This document shows positions 26,340 through 36,071 of a DNA stretch of 50,091 nt, one piece after another. The DNA lies in NCBI GenBank assembly GCA_903834515.1, contig CAILJM010000002.1, forward strand, positions 1-50,091, written 5' to 3'. Origin of the DNA: an uncultured Actinomycetes bacterium. GTDB taxonomy: Bacteria > Actinomycetota > Actinomycetes > Nanopelagicales > Nanopelagicaceae. The notes beneath the pieces are model-generated. The model saw nothing but the letters and a program-made list of their open reading frames with translations. It had not been told where the DNA came from and did no database searches. Numbering within the stretch: position 1 is the stretch's first letter; the number at the start of each line of letters is the position of its first letter. Position numbers and translations under genes: made by a program.

Positions 26340-27808
26340 TCGTAACGATTCACAATCTCTAGCAAATTCTTTCCATTGGATATATCCGCTGGAACTTCAA
26401 TGGGATAACTTCCCGTAAAGCAAGCAGTACAGAGTTTTGATTCGGCAATTGTGGTCGCCTCAACTAATCCCTCGAGTGAGACGTAGCCAAGTGAGTCTGC
26501 GCCAATAGATCGGCGAATCTCATCGATCTCTAACCCAGATGCAATGAGCTCGGCACGGGAGGCGAAATCAATCCCATAAAAGCAGGGCCATTTCACTGGT
26601 GGACTAGAGATACGTACGTGGATCTCGAGTGCGCCCGCTTCTCGCAACATACGAATCAATGCTCGCTGGGTATTACCGCGCACGATCGAGTCATCGACGA
26701 CGACGATCTTCTTACCTTCGATAATTTCGCGAAGTGGATTGAGTTTTAAACGGATTCCGAGCTGGCGAATCGTCTGACTTGGTTGAATAAAGGTCCGGCC
26801 AACATAAGAGTTCTTCACGAGTCCAGATCCATAGGGGATTCCTGATGCACGTGCATAGCCAACGGCAGCAGGGGTTCCTGACTCTGGGACCGGGATAACA
26901 AGATCTGCCTCAACGGGGTGTTCCATCGCTAGGCGCTCACCGACTGCAACACGAGTTGTATGAACATTGCGACCGGCGATCGTTGTATCGGGCCGTGCTA
27001 GATAAACATATTCGAAGATGCAACCTTTAGGAGTTGCTGGTGCCCAGCGATAACTCCGAAGTCCGTCGCCATCAACGGCGACAAATTCACCCGGCTCGAT
27101 TTCGCGAACAAATGATGCACCAACGATGTCGAGTGCTGCGGTCTCAGATGCGAAGACCCAGCCATGTTCTAATTTTCCGAGCACAAGTGGCCTTACCCCA
27201 TGTGCATCGCGTGCTGCATAAAGCGTGTGCTCATCCATGAAGACCAACGAGAAAGCGCCGCGCAACATAGGCAAAACTTTCATCGCGGCATGTTCGAAGG
27301 ATTCGCCTTCTTGAGCAGCAATAAGGGCGGTCATAATCTCGGTATCAGTTGTTGCGTGATTGCCGTGATCCTTGTGACCAGGAACGTTCTTCTCGAGATA
27401 CTCGGCTAGGTCGCCGGTGTTTGTAAGGTTTCCATTATGCGCCAATGCGAGGGTTCCGTGATTTGTTGCGCGAAGAGTTGGTTGAGCGTTATTCCAGTTT
27501 GATGAACCGGTCGTGCTGTAGCGACAATGGCCAACTGCAAGATTTCCGGTGAGTGTTGCAAGATCATTTTCTGTAAAGACTTGTGAGACAAGACCCATAT
27601 CTTTGTAGACGAAGATTCGTTCGCCATCTGATGTGGCGATTCCGGCAGATTCTTGTCCGCGATGTTGCAGTGCATAAAGGCCATAAAAAGTGAGCTTTGC
27701 AACCTCTTCATCTGGTGCCCATACGCCAAATACACCGCATTCATCTTGAGGCAGGTGCTCTTCACTAAAGAGTTCGTGGGTCAAACGTCCATCGGGGCGG
27801 CGGCTCAT
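26336..27808 (-). CDS. purF: Amidophosphoribosyltransferase
   Basis: The 490-residue enzyme makes phosphoribosylamine from PRPP and glutamine, the first committed step. A short propeptide precedes the nucleophile in DECGVFGVW (Cys about 24), so it is the Bacillus-type self-processing form. Cysteines at GCIFEYVYLARPD, WPCFYGIDF and KLCTACFTG match the four [4Fe-4S] ligands of that form. The PRPP loop reads KIVVVDDSIVRGNT. The ATG overlaps the stop of the SCP2-like gene by 4 bp, and the stop overlaps purM by 4 bp. Feedback inhibition by purine nucleotides is known for the family. Confidence 0.97.
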   Translation of the reverse strand: MSRRPDGRLTHELFSEEHLPQDECGVFGVWAPDEEVAKLTFYGLYALQHRGQESAGIATSDGERIFVYKDMGLVSQVFTENDLATLTGNLAVGHCRYSTTGSSNWNNAQPTLRATNHGTLALAHNGNLTNTGDLAEYLEKNVPGHKDHGNHATTDTEIMTALIAAQEGESFEHAAMKVLPMLRGAFSLVFMDEHTLYAARDAHGVRPLVLGKLEHGWVFASETAALDIVGASFVREIEPGEFVAVDGDGLRSYRWAPATPKGCIFEYVYLARPDTTIAGRNVHTTRVAVGERLAMEHPVEADLVIPVPESGTPAAVGYARASGIPYGSGLVKNSYVGRTFIQPSQTIRQLGIRLKLNPLREIIEGKKIVVVDDSIVRGNTQRALIRMLREAGALEIHVRISSPPVKWPCFYGIDFASRAELIASGLEIDEIRRSIGADSLGYVSLEGLVEATTIAESKLCTACFTGSYPIEVPADISNGKNLLEIVNRYE

Positions 27809-28104
27809 GAGGAGATCCTAATCTTTTGAAAGAGTACCGATAAGTCAGAACGCTCACCCGAGGCGTGGATCTCACCAGTTGAAACCCCGGACTCCCAGGA
27901 CAATTTGCCTGATGCGAGTCGAAAGAGAGCATCAGCATTCATTTCGACGACATTAGGCGGTGTACCACGCGTGTGCTTGGGGCCGGTGCCGCACTGAATC
28001 GCCGAATATGGAGGTATCCGCACTTCAACAGCATGGCCAGGTTCGGCGATCGAGAGCGCGAGCAAGATCTCCTTCACCTTTGCCATGATCACTGGATCTC
28101 TCAT
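27805..28104 (-). CDS. SCP2-like (sterol carrier family) small protein
   Basis: I choose ATG 28104, 16 bp after the purL stop, giving 99 residues (MRDPVIMAKVKEILL); a longer frame would overlap the purL coding region by 131 bp. Central features are VEVRIPPYSAIQCG, THTRGTPPNVVEM-like sequence (here KHTRGTPPNVVEM) and the C-terminal helix SDLSVLFQKIRI. Actinobacterial genomes carry a small sterol-carrier-like protein of this type beside purL/purF; I know no proven function. The gene overlaps purF by 4 bp, so it is translated with the purine genes. A later ATG at 28086 is possible. Confidence 0.75.
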   Translation of the reverse strand: MRDPVIMAKVKEILLALSIAEPGHAVEVRIPPYSAIQCGTGPKHTRGTPPNVVEMNADALFRLASGKLSWESGVSTGEIHASGERSDLSVLFQKIRISS

Positions 28105-28120
28105 GCTGGCGAACTCTGAA

Positions 28121-30358
28121 TTAACCGAAGAGCTTAGGGAAGGTCTCGGTGAATGCAGCGCGAAGTTCAGTGAGTGGGATTGATGCACCATTGATAGAGA
28201 GGAGATCGCCACCAGTAGTGCCGACCTTGTGCATCGGGATGCACTGCTCATCCGCTAACTTCTGGAGTGCTGCAACATCTTCACTCTTTACCGCGACTAC
28301 AACACGACCTGGCGTCTCCGCGAATAATCCCGCAGTAACACCGCCAGGAATATATTCAGCTGGCAATTCAATATCTGCTCCAACGTTGCTCTTCAAAACC
28401 ATTTCAGAGATCGTCGCAGCAAATCCACCATTGCTAATGTCGTGTGCGGCAACAAAGAGACCTTGCGCCTCAAGAAGGAGTTTGACCAACCGAGTCTCGT
28501 GATCGACATCAGGATGTGGTGCGCGATCACCCATCTGACCATGCAGGTGAGCCCACTCAGATCCGCTGAAGTTATCGTCAGTGTTCCCGAGCTGGAATAG
28601 CTCCAAGCCGGATTCGTTGAATGAGATAGATGTACGAGTCCGCACATCTTGGATAACACCAAGAACTCCCACAACAGGTGTTGGCAGAATTGCTACCTTG
28701 CCAGTTTGGTTATAGAAGGAGACGTTGCCACCAGTGACCGGTAGGCCCATCTCTAAGCAGATATCAGCGAGGCCGCGAACGGTCTCGGCAAATGTCCACA
28801 TGACTCCTGGATCTTCGGGAGAGCCGAAGTTGAGACAATTTGTAATAGCAAGTGGTTTTGCTCCCGATGTTGCGATATTTCGGCAGGATTCAAGAAGCGC
28901 TAATTTCACACCGTTATATGGATCGAGGTAACTCCAGCGTGCGTTCGCATCAGTGGAAATAGCTATGCCGAGATGAGTTTGCTCATCGATACGGATCATT
29001 CCCGAATCTTCAGGCTGAGTGAGAATCGAGTTGCCTTGAACATATCGATCGTATTGCTTGGTCACCCATGATTTATCAGCGATGTTCGGGGCGGCGATCA
29101 ATTTCAAAACCGCAGCCTTTATTGTCTCGGGAGTTTCAATACTCTCGAGCACCACGCTCTTGAGTGAATCCAAATATTCAGGACGAGACATAGGGCGAGT
29201 GAGGACCGGACCATCGTGTGCAACGGTGCGAGGAGGAACATCAACAATCAACTCGCCATTGAAAGTAATATGGAGTCGCTCACCTGAAGTAACTTCACCG
29301 ATCACTGTCGCAGTGACATCCCACTTACGACAGATTGCCATAAACCGAGCAAGCTTGCTTGGTTCGATGATCGCACACATACGCTCTTGAGATTCAGACA
29401 TCAAGATCTCTTCTGGCGATAGTGATGGATCGCGAAGCTGTACCTTCTCAAGCTGAACATTCATTCCACCGGTACCGGCAGAGGCGAGCTCAGATGTTGC
29501 ACAAGAGATACCGGCTGCACCGAGATCTTGAATACCAACAACGAGGTCCTCTGCGAAAATTTCAAGCGAGCATTCGATGAGAACTTTTTCAGCGAAGGGA
29601 TCACCAACTTGCACCGCTGGTCGCTTCGTTGGCTTGGATGTATTAAATGTTTCGGATGCAAGAATCGAAGCGCCACCGATTCCATCGCCGCCGGTCTTTG
29701 CACCAAAGAGCACTACTAAGTTGCCAGCACCGTGTGCTTGGGCAAGTTTGATATCTTCGTGACGCATGACGCCCACGCATAATGCGTTGACCAATGGGTT
29801 TCCTGCATATGTCTCATCAAAGACAATCTCGCCACCGATATTTGGCAATCCAAGGCAATTTCCGTAGCCACCGATACCTGCCACAACCCCTGGTAATACC
29901 CGCTTTGTATCTGGTGCATCTGCCGCACCAAATCGAAGTGGATCCATAACGGCGATAGGACGTGCACCCATCGTCAAAATATCTCGGACGATGCCGCCGA
30001 CTCCGGTCGCTGCGCCTTGGTATGGCTCAACAAAGGATGGGTGGTTATGTGATTCAGCCTTGAATGTCACGGCATAACCTTGGCCGATATCTACGACGCC
30101 AGCGTTCTCACCGATACCAACGAGAAGGGCATCAGATTGTGGGGCCTTCTCGCCAAATTGTTTTAAGTGAACCTTCGAGGATTTATACGAGCAATGCTCA
30201 GACCACATCACTGAATACATGGCGAGCTCGGATCCAGTTGGGCGACGACCCAAGATGCCTTTGATCTTCTCGTATTCATCAGCCTTTAAACCAAGTTGTT
30301 CAAAAGGTAGTTCGAAATCTGGTGTCGAAGATGCGTGTGAGACGGTATCGAGCGCCAT
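28121..30358 (-). CDS. purL: Phosphoribosylformylglycinamidine synthase, large subunit
   Basis: The 745-residue protein is the small-type PurL, which works with PurQ and PurS to convert FGAR to FGAM using glutamine and ATP (step 4). Motifs include [20 protein letters not shown] (about residues 86-105), [31 protein letters not shown] and [15 protein letters not shown]. No glutaminase domain is fused, in line with the separate purQ just upstream. It shares one base with the purQ stop (TAATG) and is the longest gene in the purine cluster. Confidence 0.97.
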   Translation of the reverse strand: MALDTVSHASSTPDFELPFEQLGLKADEYEKIKGILGRRPTGSELAMYSVMWSEHCSYKSSKVHLKQFGEKAPQSDALLVGIGENAGVVDIGQGYAVTFKAESHNHPSFVEPYQGAATGVGGIVRDILTMGARPIAVMDPLRFGAADAPDTKRVLPGVVAGIGGYGNCLGLPNIGGEIVFDETYAGNPLVNALCVGVMRHEDIKLAQAHGAGNLVVLFGAKTGGDGIGGASILASETFNTSKPTKRPAVQVGDPFAEKVLIECSLEIFAEDLVVGIQDLGAAGISCATSELASAGTGGMNVQLEKVQLRDPSLSPEEILMSESQERMCAIIEPSKLARFMAICRKWDVTATVIGEVTSGERLHITFNGELIVDVPPRTVAHDGPVLTRPMSRPEYLDSLKSVVLESIETPETIKAAVLKLIAAPNIADKSWVTKQYDRYVQGNSILTQPEDSGMIRIDEQTHLGIAISTDANARWSYLDPYNGVKLALLESCRNIATSGAKPLAITNCLNFGSPEDPGVMWTFAETVRGLADICLEMGLPVTGGNVSFYNQTGKVAILPTPVVGVLGVIQDVRTRTSISFNESGLELFQLGNTDDNFSGSEWAHLHGQMGDRAPHPDVDHETRLVKLLLEAQGLFVAAHDISNGGFAATISEMVLKSNVGADIELPAEYIPGGVTAGLFAETPGRVVVAVKSEDVAALQKLADEQCIPMHKVGTTGGDLLSINGASIPLTELRAAFTETFPKLFG

Positions 30359-31035
30359 TACTTCACCCCTGCAATCATTGAATGTAAGACTGAGGTAAAG
30401 AAAGTGAGTCCATCTTTACTTGGGCCGGTTAAAAGATCGATTGCGTGTTCTGGATGCGGCATCAATCCGACCACATTTCCGCGCTTATTTGTAATGCCAG
30501 CGATCGCATCACGCGAACCATTTGGATTAACACCTACATAGCGCGCAATAACTCGACCCTCAGACTCAAGCTCATGAAGCGTTGCATCATCACAGTTGAA
30601 GTTTCCTTCAGCATTTTTCATAGGAATAACAATCTCTTGGCCGATCTCAAAACCATTCGTCCACATTGTTTTGTTGTTTTCAATTTTAAGAGTCTGGTCA
30701 GTGCAGAGAAAATGCATATCGGCATTTCGAGTCAGCGCCCCAGGCAATAAATGTGCTTCAGCTAAGACTTGAAATCCATTGCAAATTCCAAGAACTGGGA
30801 AACCATGCTCTGCAGCGATGATGATCGATTTCATGATCGGTGCTTTTGCCGATATCGCGCCACAACGTAGGTAATCACCATAGGAAAACCCACCAGGAAG
30901 TACTACCGCATCGACATGCTTGAGATCATCACTTCCGTGCCAGAGCGATACCGCCTCTGCGCCTGCATACTCCACAGCGCGAGCTGCATCGCGATCATCA
31001 AGGGTTCCGGGAAAGGTGACGACTCCTACCCGCAT
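30358..31035 (-). CDS. purQ: Phosphoribosylformylglycinamidine synthase, glutaminase subunit
   Basis: The 225-residue class I glutamine amidotransferase delivers ammonia to PurL. The oxyanion-loop segment [12 protein letters not shown], the nucleophile in GICNGFQVL (Cys about 85) and the His/Glu pair in [10 protein letters not shown] (near 197) form the catalytic triad. It is of usual family length. Single-base TAATG overlaps on both sides tie it to purS upstream and purL downstream, which suits the need for equal amounts of the three subunits. Confidence 0.97.
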   Translation of the reverse strand: MRVGVVTFPGTLDDRDAARAVEYAGAEAVSLWHGSDDLKHVDAVVLPGGFSYGDYLRCGAISAKAPIMKSIIIAAEHGFPVLGICNGFQVLAEAHLLPGALTRNADMHFLCTDQTLKIENNKTMWTNGFEIGQEIVIPMKNAEGNFNCDDATLHELESEGRVIARYVGVNPNGSRDAIAGITNKRGNVVGLMPHPEHAIDLLTGPSKDGLTFFTSVLHSMIAGVK

Positions 31036-31280
31036 TACTTCTCAACCTTTACAACAAAGGTTTCAATAACGGTGTTCGCAAGGAACTCCTCGGCCGCCTT
31101 CTCAACATCGGCGAGCATTGAGGGGGTCGGTTCACCGGCAACTTCAATTTCAAAGCGCTTTCCTTGGCGGACTGCTTGGGCGAAGGTGAAGCCAAGGCGT
31201 GGGAGTGCATTTCCGACGGCTTGACCCTGAGGATCCAAGATCTCTGGCTTCAACATAACTTCGACGACGATCTTTCCCAT
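31035..31280 (-). CDS. purS: Phosphoribosylformylglycinamidine synthase, PurS subunit
   Basis: The 81-residue PurS bridges PurL and PurQ and helps form the ammonia channel. It has the family pattern of a first strand ([17 protein letters not shown]), the segment [20 protein letters not shown] and a final strand [13 protein letters not shown]. The ATG at 31280 directly follows the purC stop (TAAATG), and its own stop overlaps the purQ start by one base. Confidence 0.96.
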   Translation of the reverse strand: MGKIVVEVMLKPEILDPQGQAVGNALPRLGFTFAQAVRQGKRFEIEVAGEPTPSMLADVEKAAEEFLANTVIETFVVKVEK

Positions 31281-32111
31281 TTACAGCGCCTTTCCAGTGA
31301 GCAGCGTAAAAGCTGAGTTGTAACGCTCTTGCGTCTTTGCAACAACATCATCGGGGAGTGCAGGAGGAGTGCTTTCGCGATCCCAACCAGAGTTCAGTAA
31401 CCAATCACGAACAAACTGCTTATCGAAGGATGTTCGGGAGGTCGCATCCCAGAAACGAGATGAGTCTGGAGTTAAGGCCTCATCGCCTAAGCAGATATTA
31501 CCCTCTTCATCGATTCCGAACTCAAACTTCGTATCGGCGAGAATAATTCCCCGAGTTGCCGCGTAATCATGTGCGCGGGTGTAAAGCTGGAGCGTTAGCT
31601 CGCGAAGTCGCTCTGCCGCGGCATATCCAACAATTTCAGAGGCTCGGACGAAATCGATATTTTCGTCGTGGTCGCCCATCTCTGCCTTCGTCGCTGGCGT
31701 GAAGATTGGCTCGGGTAACCTATCGCCATCTTTCAGACCTTCTGGGAGCAAGATTCCACAGATCGATTGCGACTTCTGATACTCAACCCAACCACTGCCA
31801 GTTATGTAACCACGCGCAACACATTCAATCGCAAACATTTTCAATGGCTTCACAATAACTGCTCGTCCTGGAACATTATCTGGGACGTCAGTTGAAATAA
31901 TATGATTCGGTACGAGATCTTTTAAGAAATCAAACCAGAAGAGTGATAACTGAGTAAGCAATACGCCCTTCTGCGGAATCTCTGTCGGCAGAATGTAATC
32001 AAAGGCGGAAATTCGATCAGAGGCAACGATGAGCAAATGACCAGAATCATTGGTGTAAAGATCGCGCACTTTGCCAGAGCGCAGGTGGTTCCATCCTGCA
32101 ATCTCAAGCAT
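31281..32111 (-). CDS. purC: SAICAR synthetase
   Basis: The 276-residue enzyme joins aspartate to CAIR with ATP to give SAICAR (step 7). The N-terminal SGKVRDLYTNDSGHLLIVAS, DRISAFDYILPTEIPQKG, the substrate loop ECVARGYITGSGWVEY and LADTKFEFGIDEEG are typical of PurC. It shares one base with the purB stop (TAATG) and abuts purS. The upstream steps purE and purK are not in the window. Confidence 0.97.
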   Translation of the reverse strand: MLEIAGWNHLRSGKVRDLYTNDSGHLLIVASDRISAFDYILPTEIPQKGVLLTQLSLFWFDFLKDLVPNHIISTDVPDNVPGRAVIVKPLKMFAIECVARGYITGSGWVEYQKSQSICGILLPEGLKDGDRLPEPIFTPATKAEMGDHDENIDFVRASEIVGYAAAERLRELTLQLYTRAHDYAATRGIILADTKFEFGIDEEGNICLGDEALTPDSSRFWDATSRTSFDKQFVRDWLLNSGWDRESTPPALPDDVVAKTQERYNSAFTLLTGKAL

Positions 32112-33514
32112 TAGCGAATAGATCCAGGCCGGTACTGCGCTGCGGCAGGATGTGCGGAAGTGATCGCCGCGATGCGATCTGCAACTCGCACTGTCTGTGC
32201 ATGTGCATCGCCAGTGAATTCAAGCGGTGTCTGTAAGAGATATTCAAGCTCACTTTTGTTCAATGGAATTCTTGAATCTGCAGCGATCGCATCGATCATG
32301 GTATTTGGCTTGCCGGCGCGAATTCCGAGTGCTGCAGCAACGGCATGTTCCTTAATAACTTCATGCGCTTCCTCACGACCGACCCCAGCTTTGACTGATG
32401 CCATCAAGATTTTCGTTGTCGCAAGAAATGGCAGATATCGATTGAGTTCAGCAGCGATCACATCAGGGAAGGCGCCAAACTCTGTGAGAACGGTCAAGAA
32501 GGTTTCAATCAATCCATCAATTGCATAGAAAGCATCAGGCAGTGCCACGCGACGAACCACACTGCAAGAGACATCGCCCTCGTTCCATTGGTCGCCAGAG
32601 AGTTCACCGACCATTGATGCATAGCCACGCAAGATGACCGCTAGTCCATTGACGCGTTCGCAAGAGCGAGTATTCATCTTGTGCGGCATAGCTGACGATC
32701 CAACTTGGCCAGCTTTAAATCCTTCAGTGACGAGCTCGGCACCGGCCATCAGGCGAATCGACGTCGCCAACGATGAGGGCGATGCAGCAATTTGAACCAA
32801 GGTTGCAACGACATCAAAATCAAAAGAGCGTGGGTAGATCTGGCCGGTTGAATCCAAGACGCGTTCGAACCCAAGGTAAGCAGCGACCTCTTGTTCGAGC
32901 TGAGCATGCGATGCGGCAGAACCGAGTAGATCAACGGAATCTTGCGCGGTGCCTACTGGACCTTTGATACCGCGAATCGGATATCGTGAAATTAAATTAT
33001 CGAGACGCTCATATGCAAAGAGGAGCTCTTCCGCGGCCGATGCAAAACGTTTTCCTAAAGTTGTTACTTGGGCAGGAACATTATGAGAACGACCGGCGAT
33101 AGGTTGATCAATATATTCGGTTGCGCGAATGCCGAGAAGCGCGAGGGCTGCAACAACTCGATCGCGTACAAGAAGTAATCCATCGCGAATCTGCATCGCC
33201 TCAATATTTTCAGTGAGGTCGCGAGAAGTCATACCAGCATGGATTGATTCGTGGCCGGCGAGTGCGTTGAACTCTTCGATACGTGCTTTCACATCGTGGC
33301 GGGTAAGTTTTTCACGAGCATCAATAGATGCGAGTTCTACCTTTGAGATCACAGCTTCATAATCTGCAATGACTTTCGCATCAATCGTATGACCGAGATG
33401 TGATTGCGCCTTCATCACAGCGATCCAGAGGCGGCGCTCTGCGATGATCTTCTGTTCGGGGCTAAATATTGCGCGCATCGCAGCCGATGCATAACGGTCA
33501 GCGAGCAGGCTCAT
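32111..33514 (-). CDS. purB: Adenylosuccinate lyase
   Basis: The 467-residue lyase of the fumarase/aspartase superfamily acts twice: it releases fumarate from SAICAR (step 8) and from adenylosuccinate in AMP synthesis. The superfamily signature appears as GSSAMPHKMNTRSCERV (near residue 275), the loop holding the catalytic Ser. The segments GMTSRDLTENIEAMQ and AGRSHNVPAQ contribute active-site His residues by family comparison. It follows the phosphodiesterase/phosphatase fusion by 36 bp and starts a run of one-base overlaps through purC. Confidence 0.96.
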   Translation of the reverse strand: MSLLADRYASAAMRAIFSPEQKIIAERRLWIAVMKAQSHLGHTIDAKVIADYEAVISKVELASIDAREKLTRHDVKARIEEFNALAGHESIHAGMTSRDLTENIEAMQIRDGLLLVRDRVVAALALLGIRATEYIDQPIAGRSHNVPAQVTTLGKRFASAAEELLFAYERLDNLISRYPIRGIKGPVGTAQDSVDLLGSAASHAQLEQEVAAYLGFERVLDSTGQIYPRSFDFDVVATLVQIAASPSSLATSIRLMAGAELVTEGFKAGQVGSSAMPHKMNTRSCERVNGLAVILRGYASMVGELSGDQWNEGDVSCSVVRRVALPDAFYAIDGLIETFLTVLTEFGAFPDVIAAELNRYLPFLATTKILMASVKAGVGREEAHEVIKEHAVAAALGIRAGKPNTMIDAIAADSRIPLNKSELEYLLQTPLEFTGDAHAQTVRVADRIAAITSAHPAAAQYRPGSIR

Positions 33515-33550
33515 GCGCCAATCCTATCTTTTTGAAGGAGGCACTTCGAA

Positions 33551-35053
33551 TTACGCTCGAGTAATCGACTCCGACCAGAGACTGTAAAGCGCCTCACGCG
33601 CAAATGGCTGAACAATCAGCATGCCGCCAGTCAATGGAAAGAGATCTTCCTCGCCTGCTTCATTGAGGACGATGCATCCTGCTTCTTTTCCGATGAGCGC
33701 TGCCGCTAGATGATCGATTGGGCTGAAACTATGCACCACAGCGCCAACTCCGTAATTGGCGGCAACCGAGGTAAGGGTCAAAGTGCCCGCCCCCATAATC
33801 CGCATCGTGCAGTAGTTCTCATTGAGGGCATCAAGCATCTTAATCAAACCGCTCCATGGCCTGGATCCTGCGAGTTCAGTAAGCACTACTCGCCCGTGAA
33901 GCGGGCTCTCTGAGGTCGAAACTTCTACCGCCACGAGAGGTACGCCATTAATCGCAGCTCCACCATTTTTGACAGCTGTAAAAACCTTATTTCGCCACGG
34001 ATCAATCGTTGCTGCCACCAACGGATCACGGCCCACAGCGAGCGCTAGCGAAAATGAACTCCATGGGGTTCGATTTGCAAAGTTTGTTGTTCCATCAACG
34101 GGGTCTATGTACCAGGTAGGTCGTTCGCCATCAAATTCTCCACCAAATTCTTCGCCCACTATATTGTGCGTCGGAAAGTTCGCCAGAATCATCTCACGGG
34201 CATGATGCTCAATAAAGATATCGACCTCTGTCACAAGGTCTGCTGGATTAACCTTTGTGAGAATTTTTCCTGGCTCCATCATCTGACAAACCATGAGTGC
34301 CCACTGCGCAATGGAGTTACATAACTCAGATGCCCTCGCAAGGTCCAGTGGATCTATCTCACCATGTTCGGCGAAGATTTCCTTTGTGAGATTGAGTTGA
34401 TTGCTTGTAACTGAATCAATCCCAATTTCTTTCGCCCATCGCAAAGTTGGTGCATCATCGATCGTCCATGCTGAAGTTTTCAAACCAAGAGAATGGACAT
34501 GAGCAACTTTCTCACGATTCCAGTACGAGTAGTGAGAGTTGATGTATTCGGGTCTCACATCTTTAATCAGATCCAGAGTTGGCATCTCAGGCTGGTTCCA
34601 TGGGAACCAAATTCGTGCCTCTGGCGAACCCTTTCTGATCACGCGCATTGCCTCTACATCACCGCACCAGATAATGCTTTCGGAGGAGAGCGGTGAATCT
34701 TTAACCACTTTAAGTGCGGATTCTGCATGCTCTGAAGTATCCATATCGATCATCAGCATCGACGGTCTATCAACAAACAGTTCAAGGGTTTGCTTGAGAG
34801 TCGGGACTCGATTTGAACCAAATCCAAGAGAAGTTACTTCATCAAGAGTAAGTGCGTTGACTTCACTTTCGTATCCCCACAGACGAGTGAGGGTGCGATC
34901 ATGCAGAACAACAACTTCGCCATCCTTGCTCTCTCGGATATCTATTTCAACGATATCTGCTCCCGAGTCGATCGCTGATTTAATCGCGACCAAAGTATTT
35001 TCTCGGAAACGAGAGCTATCGCCACGGTGCGCGGTTATTAGCGGGCGAGTCAT
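33551..35053 (-). CDS. Fusion of glycerophosphodiester phosphodiesterase and inositol-monophosphatase-like domain
   Basis: The 500-residue cytoplasmic protein has two enzymes in one chain. Residues 1-235 form a GDPD TIM barrel: HRGDSSRFRENT (H9, R10), EIDIRESKDG (E36, D38) and VLHD (H51), the metal and acid-base residues of GlpQ/UgpQ. Residues 240-500 form an IMPase/FIG domain: DLVTEVD, GEEFGG (about 300-305), the metal-binding DPVDGTTNF (317-325) and SPIDHLAAALI in place of the usual WD-x-AAG. It lies 4 bp after an ABC ATPase gene. The likely job is to hydrolyse an imported glycerophosphodiester and dephosphorylate the product. Which phosphate ester is used is not visible from sequence. Confidence 0.92.
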   Translation of the reverse strand: MTRPLITAHRGDSSRFRENTLVAIKSAIDSGADIVEIDIRESKDGEVVVLHDRTLTRLWGYESEVNALTLDEVTSLGFGSNRVPTLKQTLELFVDRPSMLMIDMDTSEHAESALKVVKDSPLSSESIIWCGDVEAMRVIRKGSPEARIWFPWNQPEMPTLDLIKDVRPEYINSHYSYWNREKVAHVHSLGLKTSAWTIDDAPTLRWAKEIGIDSVTSNQLNLTKEIFAEHGEIDPLDLARASELCNSIAQWALMVCQMMEPGKILTKVNPADLVTEVDIFIEHHAREMILANFPTHNIVGEEFGGEFDGERPTWYIDPVDGTTNFANRTPWSSFSLALAVGRDPLVAATIDPWRNKVFTAVKNGGAAINGVPLVAVEVSTSESPLHGRVVLTELAGSRPWSGLIKMLDALNENYCTMRIMGAGTLTLTSVAANYGVGAVVHSFSPIDHLAAALIGKEAGCIVLNEAGEEDLFPLTGGMLIVQPFAREALYSLWSESITRA

Positions 35054-35057
35054 ATTC

Positions 35058-36071
35058 TTAGGCTACAAGTTTCCCATTGTGATAGCGAAGCGATTTCTTT
35101 ATGCCCACATGCACACTCTCGCCTAACGCCGGCACGTTCTCATTCATGAATGCCCGGAAGAGCCCATCATGTCTACGCACAACGATTTCATAGAAATGAC
35201 CGCGAGGAATCACCAGCTCAACAGTCCCCTGATGCGATCCCTCGATATAGTTTTGAGCGATGACGAGATCTTCGGGGCGAATCCCTACTATTCCCTCGCC
35301 AGAGCGAATCTGACCATCAACTAGCTCTCCTTCGAATCTATTGAGAGAGCCGATAAAGGTAGCGACATACTCTGTAGCTGGATGGCGGTATAAATCTTGA
35401 GGACTAGAGAATTGTTCGATACGACCTGAGTTCATGACCGCTACTCGATCAGAGATCGATAGCGCTTCTTCTTGATCATGTGTAACGATCACTGTAGTAA
35501 TTCCTAGGCGACGTTGTAGTTCGCGGATATCTTCGCGAACCTTTTCTCGAAGTTTCGCATCTAAATTGCTCAAAGGTTCATCCAGAAGAAGAACATCTGG
35601 CTCCTGTACTAGCGCGCGAGCCAAGGCAACACGTTGCTGCTCGCCACCGGAAATCTGGCCTGGTCGTGAATCTTTATGATGGAGGAGTTTGACGAGTTCA
35701 AGGGCCGCCTCAACTTTCTCGTTAATCTCAACCTTGCTCAACCCTTTGATTTTTAGCGGGTATGCCACATTCTTTGCTGCGCTCATATGTGGCCAAAGCG
35801 CATAATTTTGGAAGACCATGGCGCTCGGCCTTTTATCTGGTCCTAGTTGGGTCACATCCTTGCCAGCGAGCATGATCTGGCCCGCATCCGCAGTCAAAAA
35901 GCCAGCGATCATCCGAAGGGTTGTGGTTTTACCGCAACCAGAAGGGCCGAGGAGTGAAATCATTTCGCCTTGCTCGACACGAAGATCAAGGTCATCGATA
36001 ATGACTCGACCACCGAGAATCTTCTTCAATCCACGAAGTTCTAGTCCCATTTCATCACTTTCTTTTTTCAT
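35058..36071 (-). CDS. ABC importer ATPase (PotA/FbpC type)
   Basis: The 337-residue protein has Walker A GPSGCGKTT, Q-loop MVFQNYALWP, signature ISGGEQQRVALARAL, Walker B VLLLDEPLSNLDAK and H-loop VTHDQEEAL, followed by a C-terminal TOBE region (about 240-337). It resembles ATPases of the polyamine/iron/phosphonate/glycerophosphodiester importer class. The ATG overlaps the stop of the second permease gene by 4 bp. With the two permeases and the binding protein it forms a complete importer. The adjacent phosphodiesterase points to an organophosphate substrate, which is inference. Confidence 0.93.
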   Translation of the reverse strand: MKKESDEMGLELRGLKKILGGRVIIDDLDLRVEQGEMISLLGPSGCGKTTTLRMIAGFLTADAGQIMLAGKDVTQLGPDKRPSAMVFQNYALWPHMSAAKNVAYPLKIKGLSKVEINEKVEAALELVKLLHHKDSRPGQISGGEQQRVALARALVQEPDVLLLDEPLSNLDAKLREKVREDIRELQRRLGITTVIVTHDQEEALSISDRVAVMNSGRIEQFSSPQDLYRHPATEYVATFIGSLNRFEGELVDGQIRSGEGIVGIRPEDLVIAQNYIEGSHQGTVELVIPRGHFYEIVVRRHDGLFRAFMNENVPALGESVHVGIKKSLRYHNGKLVA

